The notes beneath the pieces were generated by a model. It was not told the DNA's origin and did no database searches. It worked only from the letters and a program-made list of their open reading frames with translations. Positions 1-5,934 of a DNA stretch of 7,882 nucleotides are shown piece after piece. Location: the NCBI GenBank assembly GCA_902765655.1, contig CACXAK010000049.1, positions 1-7,882 of the forward strand. Direction: 5' to 3'. Source of the stretch: an uncultured bacterium (GTDB lineage Bacteria > Cyanobacteriota > Vampirovibrionia > Gastranaerophilales > Gastranaerophilaceae). Position 1 is the first letter of the stretch. Each line of letters starts with the position of its first letter. The position numbers and the translations under genes are program-made.

Positions 1-30
1 TATTCTTAGTGCCTTAGTGCCGGATACCTT
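1..30. repeat. Partial copy of dispersed CTAAGGCACT-type repeat, cut by left edge
   Basis: Bases 5-21 read CTTAGTGCCTTAGTGCC, two direct copies of the unit TTAGTGCC. The same unit occurs at 4905-4920 and, inverted, at 4785-4799 in the rplN-rplX gap. The following GGATACCTT resembles the GGTATT/GATAC bases of the other copy. It lies in what is probably the rplC-rplD gap. The rest of the element would lie to the left, outside the window. Only its right end is seen, so its length is unknown. Confidence 0.65.
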
Positions 31-112
31 AACAACTTTACAGATAACCCGCTTCTGCCATATAAAACTCGCTGGAGAAAGGGGTAGACGGAAAGCAAAA
101 GGAAAAAAGAAA

Positions 113-621
113 ATGTCAAAAGAAATTTTAAGTACAAATGGTGAAAAGTTAGGTGAAATTACCTTAAATAAAGAAGTATTTGGTGTAGAACCTAACATAC
201 ATGTAATGCACTTAGCATTGAGAAGACAATTAAACAATGCACGCTCAGGTAATGCTTGCACAAAAACAAGATCAGAAGTATCAGGCGGCGGCAGAAAACC
301 ATGGAAACAAAAAGGTACAGGCCGTGCAAGAGCAGGTTCTTTGAGATCTCCGTTATTTGCAGGCGGTGGTGTAATCTTTGGGCCAAAACCAAGAAGCTAT
401 GCGTTCAATATGCCGCAAAAAGCAAGAAAATTGGCTTTGAAGTTTTAATTGTTGCTAATTTCGCTGCTGATGAAAACAAGAATCTTGAATTGTCAGCAAG
501 AAATATTCCAAGTGTAAGACTTTTATTACCTTCAAATTTGAACGTAAAAGACTTACTTGAAGCTGATTTTGTTGTTATGACTGAATCTGCTGTTAATGAA
601 ATTACAGAAAGACTTTCATAG
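113..621 (+). pseudogene. rplD: Ribosomal protein L4, internally deleted and frameshifted
   Basis: L4 is a 23S rRNA-binding protein of the large subunit, lining the exit tunnel with L22. The first part (113-448, 111 residues) starts at an ATG 9 bases after AAGGA. It carries the L4 core: TRSEVSGGGRKPWKQKGTG near residues 52-70, then RARAGS and GGGVIFGPKPR, ending in MPQKARKLALKF and a stop. The second part, about 424-621 in the -1 frame, reads KKIGFEVLIV, then LSARNIPSV and a normal L4 C-terminus. Together they encode about 169 residues against roughly 200-210 for the family. About 40 residues after the LALK motif are missing, and the missing length is 3n+1 bases. A frame slip alone cannot restore the protein. 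L4 is near-universal, so either an assembly error or strain heterogeneity is likely; a real deletion is possible. An in-frame upstream extension to position 17 is unlikely because it lacks L4 similarity. Confidence 0.85.
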
Positions 622-645
622 TCGGGAATATAAAGGAAAATAAAA

Positions 646-936
646 ATGAGTAAAGAAAAATTATATGACGTAATTAAAAAACCTTTAATAACAGAAAAGT
701 CTGTAACTGCAACTGAAAACGGAAAATATACGTTTGAAGTAAGAAAAAATGCAACAAAAATTGAAATTGCTCAAGCAGTTGAGTTGGCTTTTCCTGGCAG
801 AAAGGTAACAAGTGTAAACACAGTTTACATGCCATCTCATTCAAAAAGAATGGGTTATAAATTCGGAAGAACAGATTCTTCCAAAAAAGCCATCGTAACA
901 ATCGAAGGCGAACCATTAGAATTTATGCAAGTATAA
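646..936 (+). CDS. rplW: Ribosomal protein L23
   Basis: L23 binds domain III of 23S rRNA at the tunnel exit and is the docking site for trigger factor and the signal recognition particle. The 96-residue product has the usual length. It shows the family's N-terminal YDVIKKPLITEKS (residues 7-19), the central FEV..NATKIEIAQAVE, and PGRKVTSVNTV followed by a basic loop. The start is supported by AAAGGAAAA about 10 bases upstream. It follows rplD by 24 bases, the normal S10-operon position. The 96-base gap to rplB is long for this operon and holds potential RNA structure. Confidence 0.97.
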   Translation: MSKEKLYDVIKKPLITEKSVTATENGKYTFEVRKNATKIEIAQAVELAFPGRKVTSVNTVYMPSHSKRMGYKFGRTDSSKKAIVTIEGEPLEFMQV

Positions 937-950
937 TAAATTCGGTTTAG

Positions 951-969
951 GTGAGGGTTATGCTCTCAC
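951..969 (+). promoter_or_regulatory. Stem-loop in the rplW-rplB gap
   Basis: GTGAGGG (951-957) pairs with CTCTCAC (963-969) around the loop TTATG. This makes seven base pairs including one G-U. No T-run follows, so it is not an intrinsic terminator. It might stabilise or process the mRNA between rplW and rplB. The pairing is seen directly; the role is inference. Confidence 0.4.
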
Positions 970-983
970 AAATAAGGGCGCAG

Positions 984-1022
984 ACGGCATAAGTCCTTAA
1001 ATGTAGTAGAAAGCCGTAAGGA
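984..1022 (+). promoter_or_regulatory. Possible structure over the rplB ribosome binding site
   Basis: Two pairings are possible. ACGGC (984-988) can pair with GCCGT (1013-1017). TCCTTA (994-999) can pair with TAAGGA (1017-1022), which contains the Shine-Dalgarno sequence of rplB. They cross and share base 1017, so they are alternatives or a pseudoknot. The second would hide the ribosome binding site. This could couple rplB translation to ribosome movement or a repressor. Both helices are short, and chance pairing is possible. Confidence 0.35.
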
Positions 1023-1032
1023 GAAATTTAAA

Positions 1033-1863
1033 ATGGCAATCAGAAAAATCAATCCGACGTCTCCGGGACAAAGAGGCATGACAAAGAGTGATTACGCAGA
1101 AATCACTACTTCAACTCCTGAAAAATCATTGTTAAAACCATTGAATAAAAAATCAGGCAGAAATAATACTGGCAGAATCACCTGTCGTCACAAAGGCGGC
1201 GGTGTAAAAAGAGCATACCGTATTATTGACTTTAAAAGAGAAAAATTTGGTATTCCTGCAACAGTTAAAACTGTTGAATATGATCCAAACAGAAACGTAA
1301 GAATTTCACTTTGCTTCTATGCAGATGGTGAAAAGAGATATATCTTAACACCGGATGGCTTGAATGTAGGTGATAAAATTGTAAGCGGTCCTGAAGCTCC
1401 TGTTCAGACAGGTAATGCTATTCCGCTTGAATTAATTCCGTTAGGTACATTTGTTCACAATATCGAAATGACCCCCGGTCGTGGCGGAATTCTTGTAAGA
1501 GCTGCAGGTAACAGCGCTCAGGTAATGGCTAAAGAAGGTAATTATGTTACAGTAAAACTTCCTTCAGGCGAAATGAGAATGATAAGAAAAGAATGCTTGG
1601 CAACAATCGGTGTATTGGGCAATGCAGAATTTAAAAACTTATCAATCGGTAAAGCCGGCAGAAAACGTTATATGGGTATCAGACCTACAGTTCGTGGTGT
1701 AACAATGAACCCTTGCGATCACCCACACGGTGGTGGTGAAGGTAAAACAGGTCCTGGTGGTAATCCTAAGACTCCTTGGGGTAAACCGGCACTTGGTTAC
1801 AAAACTCGTAAAAAAGGTAAAGCTTCTGATAAGTTAATTGTTAGAAGAAGAAATAAGAGATAA
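1033..1863 (+). CDS. rplB: Ribosomal protein L2
   Basis: L2 is a primary 23S rRNA-binding protein, required for subunit association and peptidyl-transferase assembly. The 276-residue length is typical. Family motifs are CRHKGGGVKRAYRIIDF (residues 51-67), the SH3-like central domain with VHNIEMTPGRGG (141-152) and AGNSAQV, and the C-terminal signature MNPCDHPHGGGEG (225-237). That signature includes the conserved histidine at 230, corresponding to the functionally important E. coli His229. The common valine in NPVDHPHGG is cysteine here, a minor variation. A strong AAGGAGAAA lies about 8 bases before the ATG, possibly sequestered by upstream pairing. The C-terminal tail is basic, as expected for rRNA binding. 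Confidence 0.98.
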   Translation: MAIRKINPTSPGQRGMTKSDYAEITTSTPEKSLLKPLNKKSGRNNTGRITCRHKGGGVKRAYRIIDFKREKFGIPATVKTVEYDPNRNVRISLCFYADGEKRYILTPDGLNVGDKIVSGPEAPVQTGNAIPLELIPLGTFVHNIEMTPGRGGILVRAAGNSAQVMAKEGNYVTVKLPSGEMRMIRKECLATIGVLGNAEFKNLSIGKAGRKRYMGIRPTVRGVTMNPCDHPHGGGEGKTGPGGNPKTPWGKPALGYKTRKKGKASDKLIVRRRNKR

Positions 1864-1903
1864 TAATCTCAAATAAAAGTAATAACAAAAAAAGGAGAAA
1901 TCA

Positions 1904-2185
1904 ATGGCACGTTCATTAAAAAAAGGTGCATATGTAGAAGAATCTCTACAAAAGAAAATAGAAAAAATGAATGCTAACTCTGAAAAGAAAGTTATCAAAA
2001 CTTGGTCAAGAGCATCAATGGTAGTACCTGATATGTTAAACCATACAATTGCAGTACACAACGGTAAAACTCACGTACCCGTTTATATTACTGAAGAAAT
2101 GGTTGGACACAAATTAGGTGAATTTGCTCCGACAAGACTTTTCAAAGGTCACGCAGGTTCTGATAAAACTGCAAAAAGAGGTTAG
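1904..2185 (+). CDS. rpsS: Ribosomal protein S19
   Basis: S19 sits in the head of the small subunit with S13 and contacts the A-site tRNA region. The 93-residue length is standard. It begins MARSLKKGAYVEESL and contains the signature GKTHVPVYITEEMVGHKLGE (residues 54-73), then FAPTR and FKGHAG. AAAGGAGAAA lies about 7 bases before the ATG. It sits 40 bases after rplB and 44 before rplV, in the canonical order. Confidence 0.98.
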   Translation: MARSLKKGAYVEESLQKKIEKMNANSEKKVIKTWSRASMVVPDMLNHTIAVHNGKTHVPVYITEEMVGHKLGEFAPTRLFKGHAGSDKTAKRG

Positions 2186-2229
2186 TACAAAATCCAAGTA
2201 ATATTTATTAAATAAAAAGGATAAAAACA

Positions 2230-2571
2230 ATGGAAGCAAAAGCAAAACAAACAGACATAAAAATGACAGCACGAAAACTACGCAGAGTAATCAACGAAGT
2301 TCGCGGAAAATCTGTTATTGAAGCTCAGGATATGTTGCGTTTTATGCCATACTTTGCAGCAAGAGTTGTAGAAAAGAACTTAAAAGCAGCTGTTGCAAAT
2401 GCAAGAGAACAGTATGGTGTTGCTCCTGAATCATTGAAAATTTCTCAAATTTTCGCTGATGAAAGTACAACATACAAACGTGCAAGAACAAGAGCGCAAG
2501 GTCGTATGTACTCAAGAATGAAACGTACATCACACCTGACATTAGTAGTAAGTGACGTAATTAAAAAATAG
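2230..2571 (+). CDS. rplV: Ribosomal protein L22
   Basis: L22 binds several 23S rRNA domains. Its extended beta-hairpin lines the exit tunnel, where changes can alter macrolide sensitivity. The 113-residue protein begins with MTARKLRRVINEVRGKS near residues 12-28. The tunnel hairpin follows at TYKRARTRAQGRMYSRMKRTSH (about 81-102), which has the family's RA..RAQGR pattern. Its final stop TAG is part of TAGGAAAT, which serves as the ribosome binding site of rpsC. The two genes are therefore probably translationally coupled. AAAAGGATA precedes its own ATG. Confidence 0.97.
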   Translation: MEAKAKQTDIKMTARKLRRVINEVRGKSVIEAQDMLRFMPYFAARVVEKNLKAAVANAREQYGVAPESLKISQIFADESTTYKRARTRAQGRMYSRMKRTSHLTLVVSDVIKK

Positions 2572-2582
2572 GAAATAATGAT

Positions 2583-3323
2583 ATGGGACAAAAAACACAT
2601 CCAACCGGATTCAGAGTAGGTATCATTCAAAAATGGGCTAGCACTTGGTTTGCAAAAGCCAAAGACTACAGAGAATTCGTAGCGGAAGACGCTAAAATCA
2701 GAAAATTCGTTAAGAAAAAACTTTATGCAGCCGGCATTTCAAAAATCTGGATTGCAAGAAAAGGTGACAAAATAACAATTACTGTTGTTACCGCAAAACC
2801 GGGTATTGTAGTTGGCAGAGGCGGACAAGGTATTGATGATCTTCGCAAAGAAGTTTCAAAATACATTGGCAAAGAAGTTATCATTAATGTTGTAGAAGTT
2901 GCAAGAATTGATGCAGATGCTCAATTAGTTGCAGAAAATATTGCTCAACAACTTGAAAAACGTATTGCGTTCCGTCGTGCTATGAAACAAGCAATGCAAA
3001 GAACAATGCGTTCAGGCGTTCAGGGTATCAAAGTTATGGTATCAGGTCGTTTGGGCGGTGCTGAAATTGCACGTTCAGAATGGGCAAAAGAAGGAAGAAT
3101 TCCTCTTCAAACATTAAGAGCTGATGTAGATTTCGGTTTTGCAGAAGCAGATACAATCATGGGCAAGATTGGTGTTAAAGTTTGGATTTTCAAAGGCAAT
3201 TTAATGCCTGGTGAACTTGCTGATCAAAACATCAAATCAAGCAAAGGCAACAGAGAAAATAATTCCGAAAGAGCACCAAGACGTCCGAGACGTGCAAAAG
3301 CAGCTTCAACGGAAGAAAATTAG
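2583..3323 (+). CDS. rpsC: Ribosomal protein S3
   Basis: S3 lies at the mRNA entry site of the small subunit and takes part in mRNA helicase activity. The 246-residue protein starts with the family's MGQKTHPTGFR. It has a type II KH domain with the GRGG loop at residues 78-81 within KPGIVVGRGGQGIDDLR. R131, R132 and K135 match the basic helicase residues known in E. coli S3. The C-terminal domain has GIKVMVSGRLGGAEIARSE (148-166). The tail after about residue 218 is low-complexity, rich in S, N, R and A, and typically variable. Its ribosome binding site overlaps the rplV stop codon, with only 11 bases between the genes. Confidence 0.98.
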   Translation: MGQKTHPTGFRVGIIQKWASTWFAKAKDYREFVAEDAKIRKFVKKKLYAAGISKIWIARKGDKITITVVTAKPGIVVGRGGQGIDDLRKEVSKYIGKEVIINVVEVARIDADAQLVAENIAQQLEKRIAFRRAMKQAMQRTMRSGVQGIKVMVSGRLGGAEIARSEWAKEGRIPLQTLRADVDFGFAEADTIMGKIGVKVWIFKGNLMPGELADQNIKSSKGNRENNSERAPRRPRRAKAASTEEN

Positions 3324-3359
3324 TAATAAGGTATAAAAATATAATAGGAGCAATATAAA

Positions 3360-3773
3360 ATGTTACAGCCTAAAAAAACAAAATACCGCAAAATGATGAA
3401 AGGCAGAATGAAAGGTACCGAAACAAGAGGTACAAAACTTGAATTCGGTCACTACGGTTTGCAGGCAGTAGAACCGGGTTGGATTACCAGCCGTCAGATA
3501 GAAGCTGCTCGTCGTGCAATGACTCGTGAAATCAAACGTGGCGGTAATGTATGGATTAAAATATTCCCTGATAAACCGATAACTGCAAAACCTGCTGAAA
3601 CTCGTATGGGTTCAGGTAAAGGAAATGTAGAATATTGGGTATCAGTTGTTAAACCAAACAGAATCATGTTTGAACTAGAATACTTTGACAGAGCAGTTGC
3701 TGTTCACGCTTTGGAATTAGCGGCTCAGAAATTGCCTATCAAAACTAAGATTGTCGAAAAGACAGAAGCGTAA
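3360..3773 (+). CDS. rplP: Ribosomal protein L16
   Basis: L16 helps organise the peptidyl-transferase centre and the A-site tRNA position. The 137-residue length is normal. The N-terminus MLQPKKTKYRKMMKGRMKG is typical of bacterial L16. The two family signatures are present: GWITSRQIEAARRAMTR (residues 40-56) and RMGSGKGNVEYWV (82-94), the latter near the peptidyl-transferase centre. TAGGAGCAA precedes the ATG. It is 36 bases after rpsC and 19 before rpmC. Confidence 0.98.
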   Translation: MLQPKKTKYRKMMKGRMKGTETRGTKLEFGHYGLQAVEPGWITSRQIEAARRAMTREIKRGGNVWIKIFPDKPITAKPAETRMGSGKGNVEYWVSVVKPNRIMFELEYFDRAVAVHALELAAQKLPIKTKIVEKTEA

Positions 3774-3792
3774 TAAAAAAGGAAAATAAAAA

Positions 3793-3990
3793 ATGAAATT
3801 AAGTGAAATGCGTGAAAAAACAGTCGATGAGTTGCAAAATGCAATTGTTGATTGGAAAAAACAATTATTAGAATCAAGAGTTGCTCTTGCTACTAATAAA
3901 TTGGAAAATACAGCAACAATTTCAAAAACAAAAAGACTTATCGCACAAGCAAAAACAATTATAACTGAAAAGGGGGCACAGAATGCCTAA
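3793..3990 (+). CDS. rpmC: Ribosomal protein L29
   Basis: L29 is a small helical protein beside L23 at the tunnel exit. The 65-residue product shows the MKLSEMREKTVDEL start and two long helices, as in the family. The last conserved part is TATISKTKRLIAQAKTII. AAAAGGAAAA lies before the start. The final 8 bases overlap the beginning of rpsQ in a different frame, so the rpsQ ribosome binding site AAAAGGGGG lies inside this gene and suggests translational coupling. Confidence 0.95.
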   Translation: MKLSEMREKTVDELQNAIVDWKKQLLESRVALATNKLENTATISKTKRLIAQAKTIITEKGAQNA

Positions 3991-4228
3991 GAAAGAAAAA
4001 CAAGGAATGGTAATCAGCAATAAAATGGACAAAACTGTTGTCGTAAAAGTTGCAGATTATGAACCACATCCAAGATACAAAAAAATCATGGAATCAAACA
4101 AACATTATAAAGCACATGATGCTGAAAATGTTTGTAATGAAGGCGATATCGTAAGAATCGTTGAATCTAAGCCAATGTCAAAAGACAAAAGATGGACAGT
4201 GGCAGAAGTTGTTGAAAAAGCAAGATAA
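3983..4228 (+). CDS. rpsQ: Ribosomal protein S17
   Basis: S17 is a primary 16S rRNA-binding protein with an OB fold. The 81-residue product begins MPKKEKQGMVISNKMDKTVVVKV and carries the signature HYKAHDAENVCNEGDIVRI (about residues 41-59). The end RWTVAEVVEKAR matches the family. It overlaps rpmC by 8 bases and uses the purine run AAAAGGGGG about 6 bases upstream. It is the last gene of the classical S10 operon. The following 165-base gap marks the S10-spc boundary and contains hairpins rather than a clear terminator or promoter. Confidence 0.97.
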   Translation: MPKKEKQGMVISNKMDKTVVVKVADYEPHPRYKKIMESNKHYKAHDAENVCNEGDIVRIVESKPMSKDKRWTVAEVVEKAR

Positions 4229-4254
4229 TTGACTTTTCAACCGAAATTTAGCAA

Positions 4255-4272
4255 CATTACCAAAGAGTAATG
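4255..4272 (+). other. Small hairpin in the rpsQ-rplN gap
   Basis: CATTAC (4255-4260) pairs with GTAATG (4267-4272) around the loop CAAAGA. The stem is six base pairs and weak. It is not followed by a T-run. It may belong to the same inserted element as the GC-rich hairpins downstream. Confidence 0.3.
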
Positions 4273-4316
4273 AGAGGCGTATATGTAGGTTGGGTTTAGA
4301 TTCCAAAAGAAACCAT

Positions 4317-4353
4317 CCCTCTACCTAAGGCAGAGGGGGCCCGCAGGGCGGGT
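4317..4353 (+). repeat. GC-rich double hairpin, probable intergenic palindromic element
   Basis: CCCTCT (4317-4322) pairs with AGAGGG (4332-4337), and an inner CC/GG pair extends the stem. Immediately after, GCCCGC (4339-4344) pairs with GCGGGT (4348-4353) around AGG, the closing pair being G-U. A further GAGGGG (4354-4359) could also pair with the first arm. The block is strikingly GC-rich against its AT-rich surroundings. The form resembles REP/BIME-type dispersed palindromes known in other bacteria. No T-run follows, so it is not a standard terminator. A genome search is needed to show that it is repeated. Confidence 0.5.
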
Positions 4354-4393
4354 GAGGGGTCAAGGCCTAACAAATTAAAAAAAGGAAAGAAAA

Positions 4394-4762
4394 ATGATAC
4401 AACAAGAAACCAGATTAGTAGTTGCTGATAACACAGGTGCAAAACAGTTATTGTGTATTCGTGTTATGGGCAGTTCAAATAAAAAATTTGCGGCTGTAGG
4501 TGACGAAATTGTTGCTTCAGTAAAAGATGCAACTCCTAATATGACCGTAAAAAAAGGTGAAGTTGTTCGTGCAGTAATCGTAAGAACAAAAGCAGATATT
4601 AAACGTCAGGATGGTTCAGTAATCAGATTTGACGAAAATGCTGCAGTTATTATTGCAAAAGACGGCAACCCAAGAGGAACTCGTGTATTCGGACCTGTCG
4701 CTCGTGAATTGAGAGACAAAGGATATATGAAGATTGTTTCTCTTGCACCGGAAGTAATATAA
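4394..4762 (+). CDS. rplN: Ribosomal protein L14
   Basis: L14 binds 23S rRNA at the subunit interface and forms a bridge with the small subunit. It is also the target of the silencing factor RsfS in other bacteria. The 122-residue length is exact for the family. MIQQETRLVVADNTGAKQ opens it. KKGEVVRAVIVRTK lies near residues 53-66, RFDENAAVII near 77-86, and GTRVFGPVARELRDKGYMKI near 94-113. AAAAGGAAAG precedes the ATG by about 7 bases. This is normally the first gene of the spc operon. The palindromic repeat starts 6 bases after its stop. Confidence 0.98.
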   Translation: MIQQETRLVVADNTGAKQLLCIRVMGSSNKKFAAVGDEIVASVKDATPNMTVKKGEVVRAVIVRTKADIKRQDGSVIRFDENAAVIIAKDGNPRGTRVFGPVARELRDKGYMKIVSLAPEVI

Positions 4763-4768
4763 TCAAAA

Positions 4769-4920
4769 GATACTAGGGCACTATGATACTAAGGCACTAG
4801 GAAGAATAAATAATAGTATCAACAACATTGACAGTAAAATAATAAGAGGCTAAGACAAAAAGTCAATAAGGTAAAACTAAGTGATTTCTTAATACCTTAG
4901 TTGCTTAGTGCCTTAGTATC
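4769..4920. repeat. 152-base MITE-like palindromic element between rplN and rplX
   Basis: The ends are inverted repeats. GATACTAGGGCACTA (4769-4783) matches the reverse complement of TAGTGCCTTAGTATC (4906-4920) at 14 of 15 bases. The similarity extends imperfectly through a second unit, ATACTAAGGCACTAG on the left and ACCTTAGTTGC on the right. Inside, ATTGAC (4827-4832) pairs with GTCAAT (4862-4867). ACTAAG (4876-4881) and CTTAGT (4896-4901) form another pair. It has no coding capacity. A related unit lies at the left edge of the window, so this is a repeated family. No clear target duplication is visible. It may be a non-autonomous transposon remnant or an extragenic palindrome. Confidence 0.65.
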
Positions 4921-4945
4921 TTCACCGAAATTGGAGAAATTAAAA

Positions 4946-5284
4946 ATGACAGATACCACAAAAAAAGATTTACATGTAAAAAATGGTGACAGAGTTATCA
5001 TTATAGCAGGTAAAGACAAAGGAAAAATCGGTAACATTAAAAAAGTTGACCGTAAAACAGGCAGAGTCACTGTTGAAGGTGCAAACATGGTTACTAAAGC
5101 TCAGAAACCTCAGCCGGCTGCTGGTATTCAGGGCGGATTAATCAAATTGGAAGCTCCAATCGATTCATCAAATGTAATGATTGTTTGTCCTGCTTGTGAC
5201 AAAGCAACAAGACCGGCAATGAAAGTTATTGACGGCAAAAAAGTACGCATTTGCAAAAAGTGCGGTGAACAACTAGATGCTTAA
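4946..5284 (+). CDS. rplX: Ribosomal protein L24, four-cysteine form
   Basis: L24 initiates large-subunit assembly by binding the 5' region of 23S rRNA. The 112-residue protein has the KOW motif in VKNGDRVIIIAGKDKGKIG (residues 11-29), followed by VEGANMVTKAQKPQ. Its C-terminus has cysteines 81 and 84 (CPAC) and 103 and 106 (CKKC), a pattern expected to bind zinc. E. coli and B. subtilis L24 lack these cysteines, whereas Thermus L24 has a similar set. The start follows TTGGAGAAA and gives the usual N-terminus. An in-frame extension to 4901 would only translate the end of the repeat element and is rejected. Confidence 0.97.
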   Translation: MTDTTKKDLHVKNGDRVIIIAGKDKGKIGNIKKVDRKTGRVTVEGANMVTKAQKPQPAAGIQGGLIKLEAPIDSSNVMIVCPACDKATRPAMKVIDGKKVRICKKCGEQLDA

Positions 5285-5309
5285 TGTGTGCATAGTTGTA
5301 CGACATTAA
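5281..5309 (+). promoter_or_regulatory. Bulged hairpin overlapping the rplX stop, upstream of rplE
   Basis: TTAATGT (5281-5287) pairs with ACATTAA (5303-5309). GTGCA (5288-5292) pairs with TGTAC (5297-5301) through one G-U pair around the loop TAGT. A single unpaired G at 5302 is the only bulge, so twelve pairs form. In E. coli, S8 represses the spc operon by binding the mRNA at the start of rplE. The place is comparable, but the hairpin ends about 23 bases before the rplE ATG. The S8 core sequence was not demonstrated here. Confidence 0.5.
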
Positions 5310-5332
5310 TACCAATAGTAAAGGAAAGAAAA

Positions 5333-5890
5333 ATGACAGTAACAAAAAATTTAAGAGAACGCTACAAAGAAGAAGCAGTTCCTGCGTTAAAAGAAAAATT
5401 TGGATATAAAAATATCCACCAAGTACCAAAATTAGTTAAAATTGTTTTGAATATGGGTGTTGGTGAAGCTTCTCACAACTCAAAAATTGCAGAAGCAATC
5501 GAACATCAATTGACAAAAATCGCCGGTCAAAAGGCAGTTGTTACAAAGGCAAAAAAATCTATCGCATCTTATAAATTAAGAGAAGGTATGCCTGTTGGTG
5601 CAATGGCTACATTGAGAGGCGAAAGAATGTATGATTTCTTGCAGAAATTAATTTGCGTTGTATTACCAAGAATCCGTGACTTCCGCGGTGTAAGTGCAAA
5701 AAGTTTCGATGGCAGAGGAAACTATACTTTAGGTTTGAAAGAACAAGCTTTGTTCCCTGAAATTTCTTACGAAGAAGTAGATTTAGTAAAGGGTATGAAC
5801 GTTTCAGTTATTACGACTGCTGAAACTGATGATGAAGCTAGAGAATTGTTAAGACTTTTGGGTATGCCATTCAAAGGTTTGAACAAGTAA
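5333..5890 (+). CDS. rplE: Ribosomal protein L5
   Basis: L5 joins the 5S rRNA to the central protuberance together with L18. The 185-residue protein has the usual length of about 180. It contains VPKLVKIVLNMGVGEAS (residues 31-47), the AKKSIASYKLREGMPVGAMATLRGERMYDFL segment (about 73-103), and LPRIRDFRGVS near 110-120. GLKEQALFPEI and a C-terminal TTAETDDEARELLRLLGMPF follow. The ATG at 5333 follows AAAGGAAAG and gives the normal start. An in-frame extension to 5288 would begin inside the hairpin and is not supported. Confidence 0.97.
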   Translation: MTVTKNLRERYKEEAVPALKEKFGYKNIHQVPKLVKIVLNMGVGEASHNSKIAEAIEHQLTKIAGQKAVVTKAKKSIASYKLREGMPVGAMATLRGERMYDFLQKLICVVLPRIRDFRGVSAKSFDGRGNYTLGLKEQALFPEISYEEVDLVKGMNVSVITTAETDDEARELLRLLGMPFKGLNK

Positions 5891-5934
5891 TAAATTAGGT
5901 AATAATAGTAAAATAAAGATAAAAGGAGAAATTC

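Noticed and set aside
417..446. Programmed -1 frameshift in rplD
   Set aside because: No X XXY YYZ slippery heptamer is in the correct frame. The A-run at 417-421 is phased as CAA AAA GCA. A shift also could not restore the roughly 40 missing residues.
4317..4360. Intrinsic terminator at the end of the S10 operon
   Set aside because: The GC-rich stems are followed by TGAGGGGTCAAGG rather than a T-run, so standard intrinsic termination is not expected.
4828..4856. Promoter with TTGACA inside the rplN-rplX element
   Set aside because: The best -10 at a proper distance is TAAGAC, a three-of-six match. The TTGACA is better explained as part of the internal inverted pair ATTGAC/GTCAAT.
4901..4945. 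Longer N-terminus for L24
   Set aside because: The extra 15 residues translate the repeat end and have no L24 similarity. The ATG at 4946 has a good ribosome binding site.
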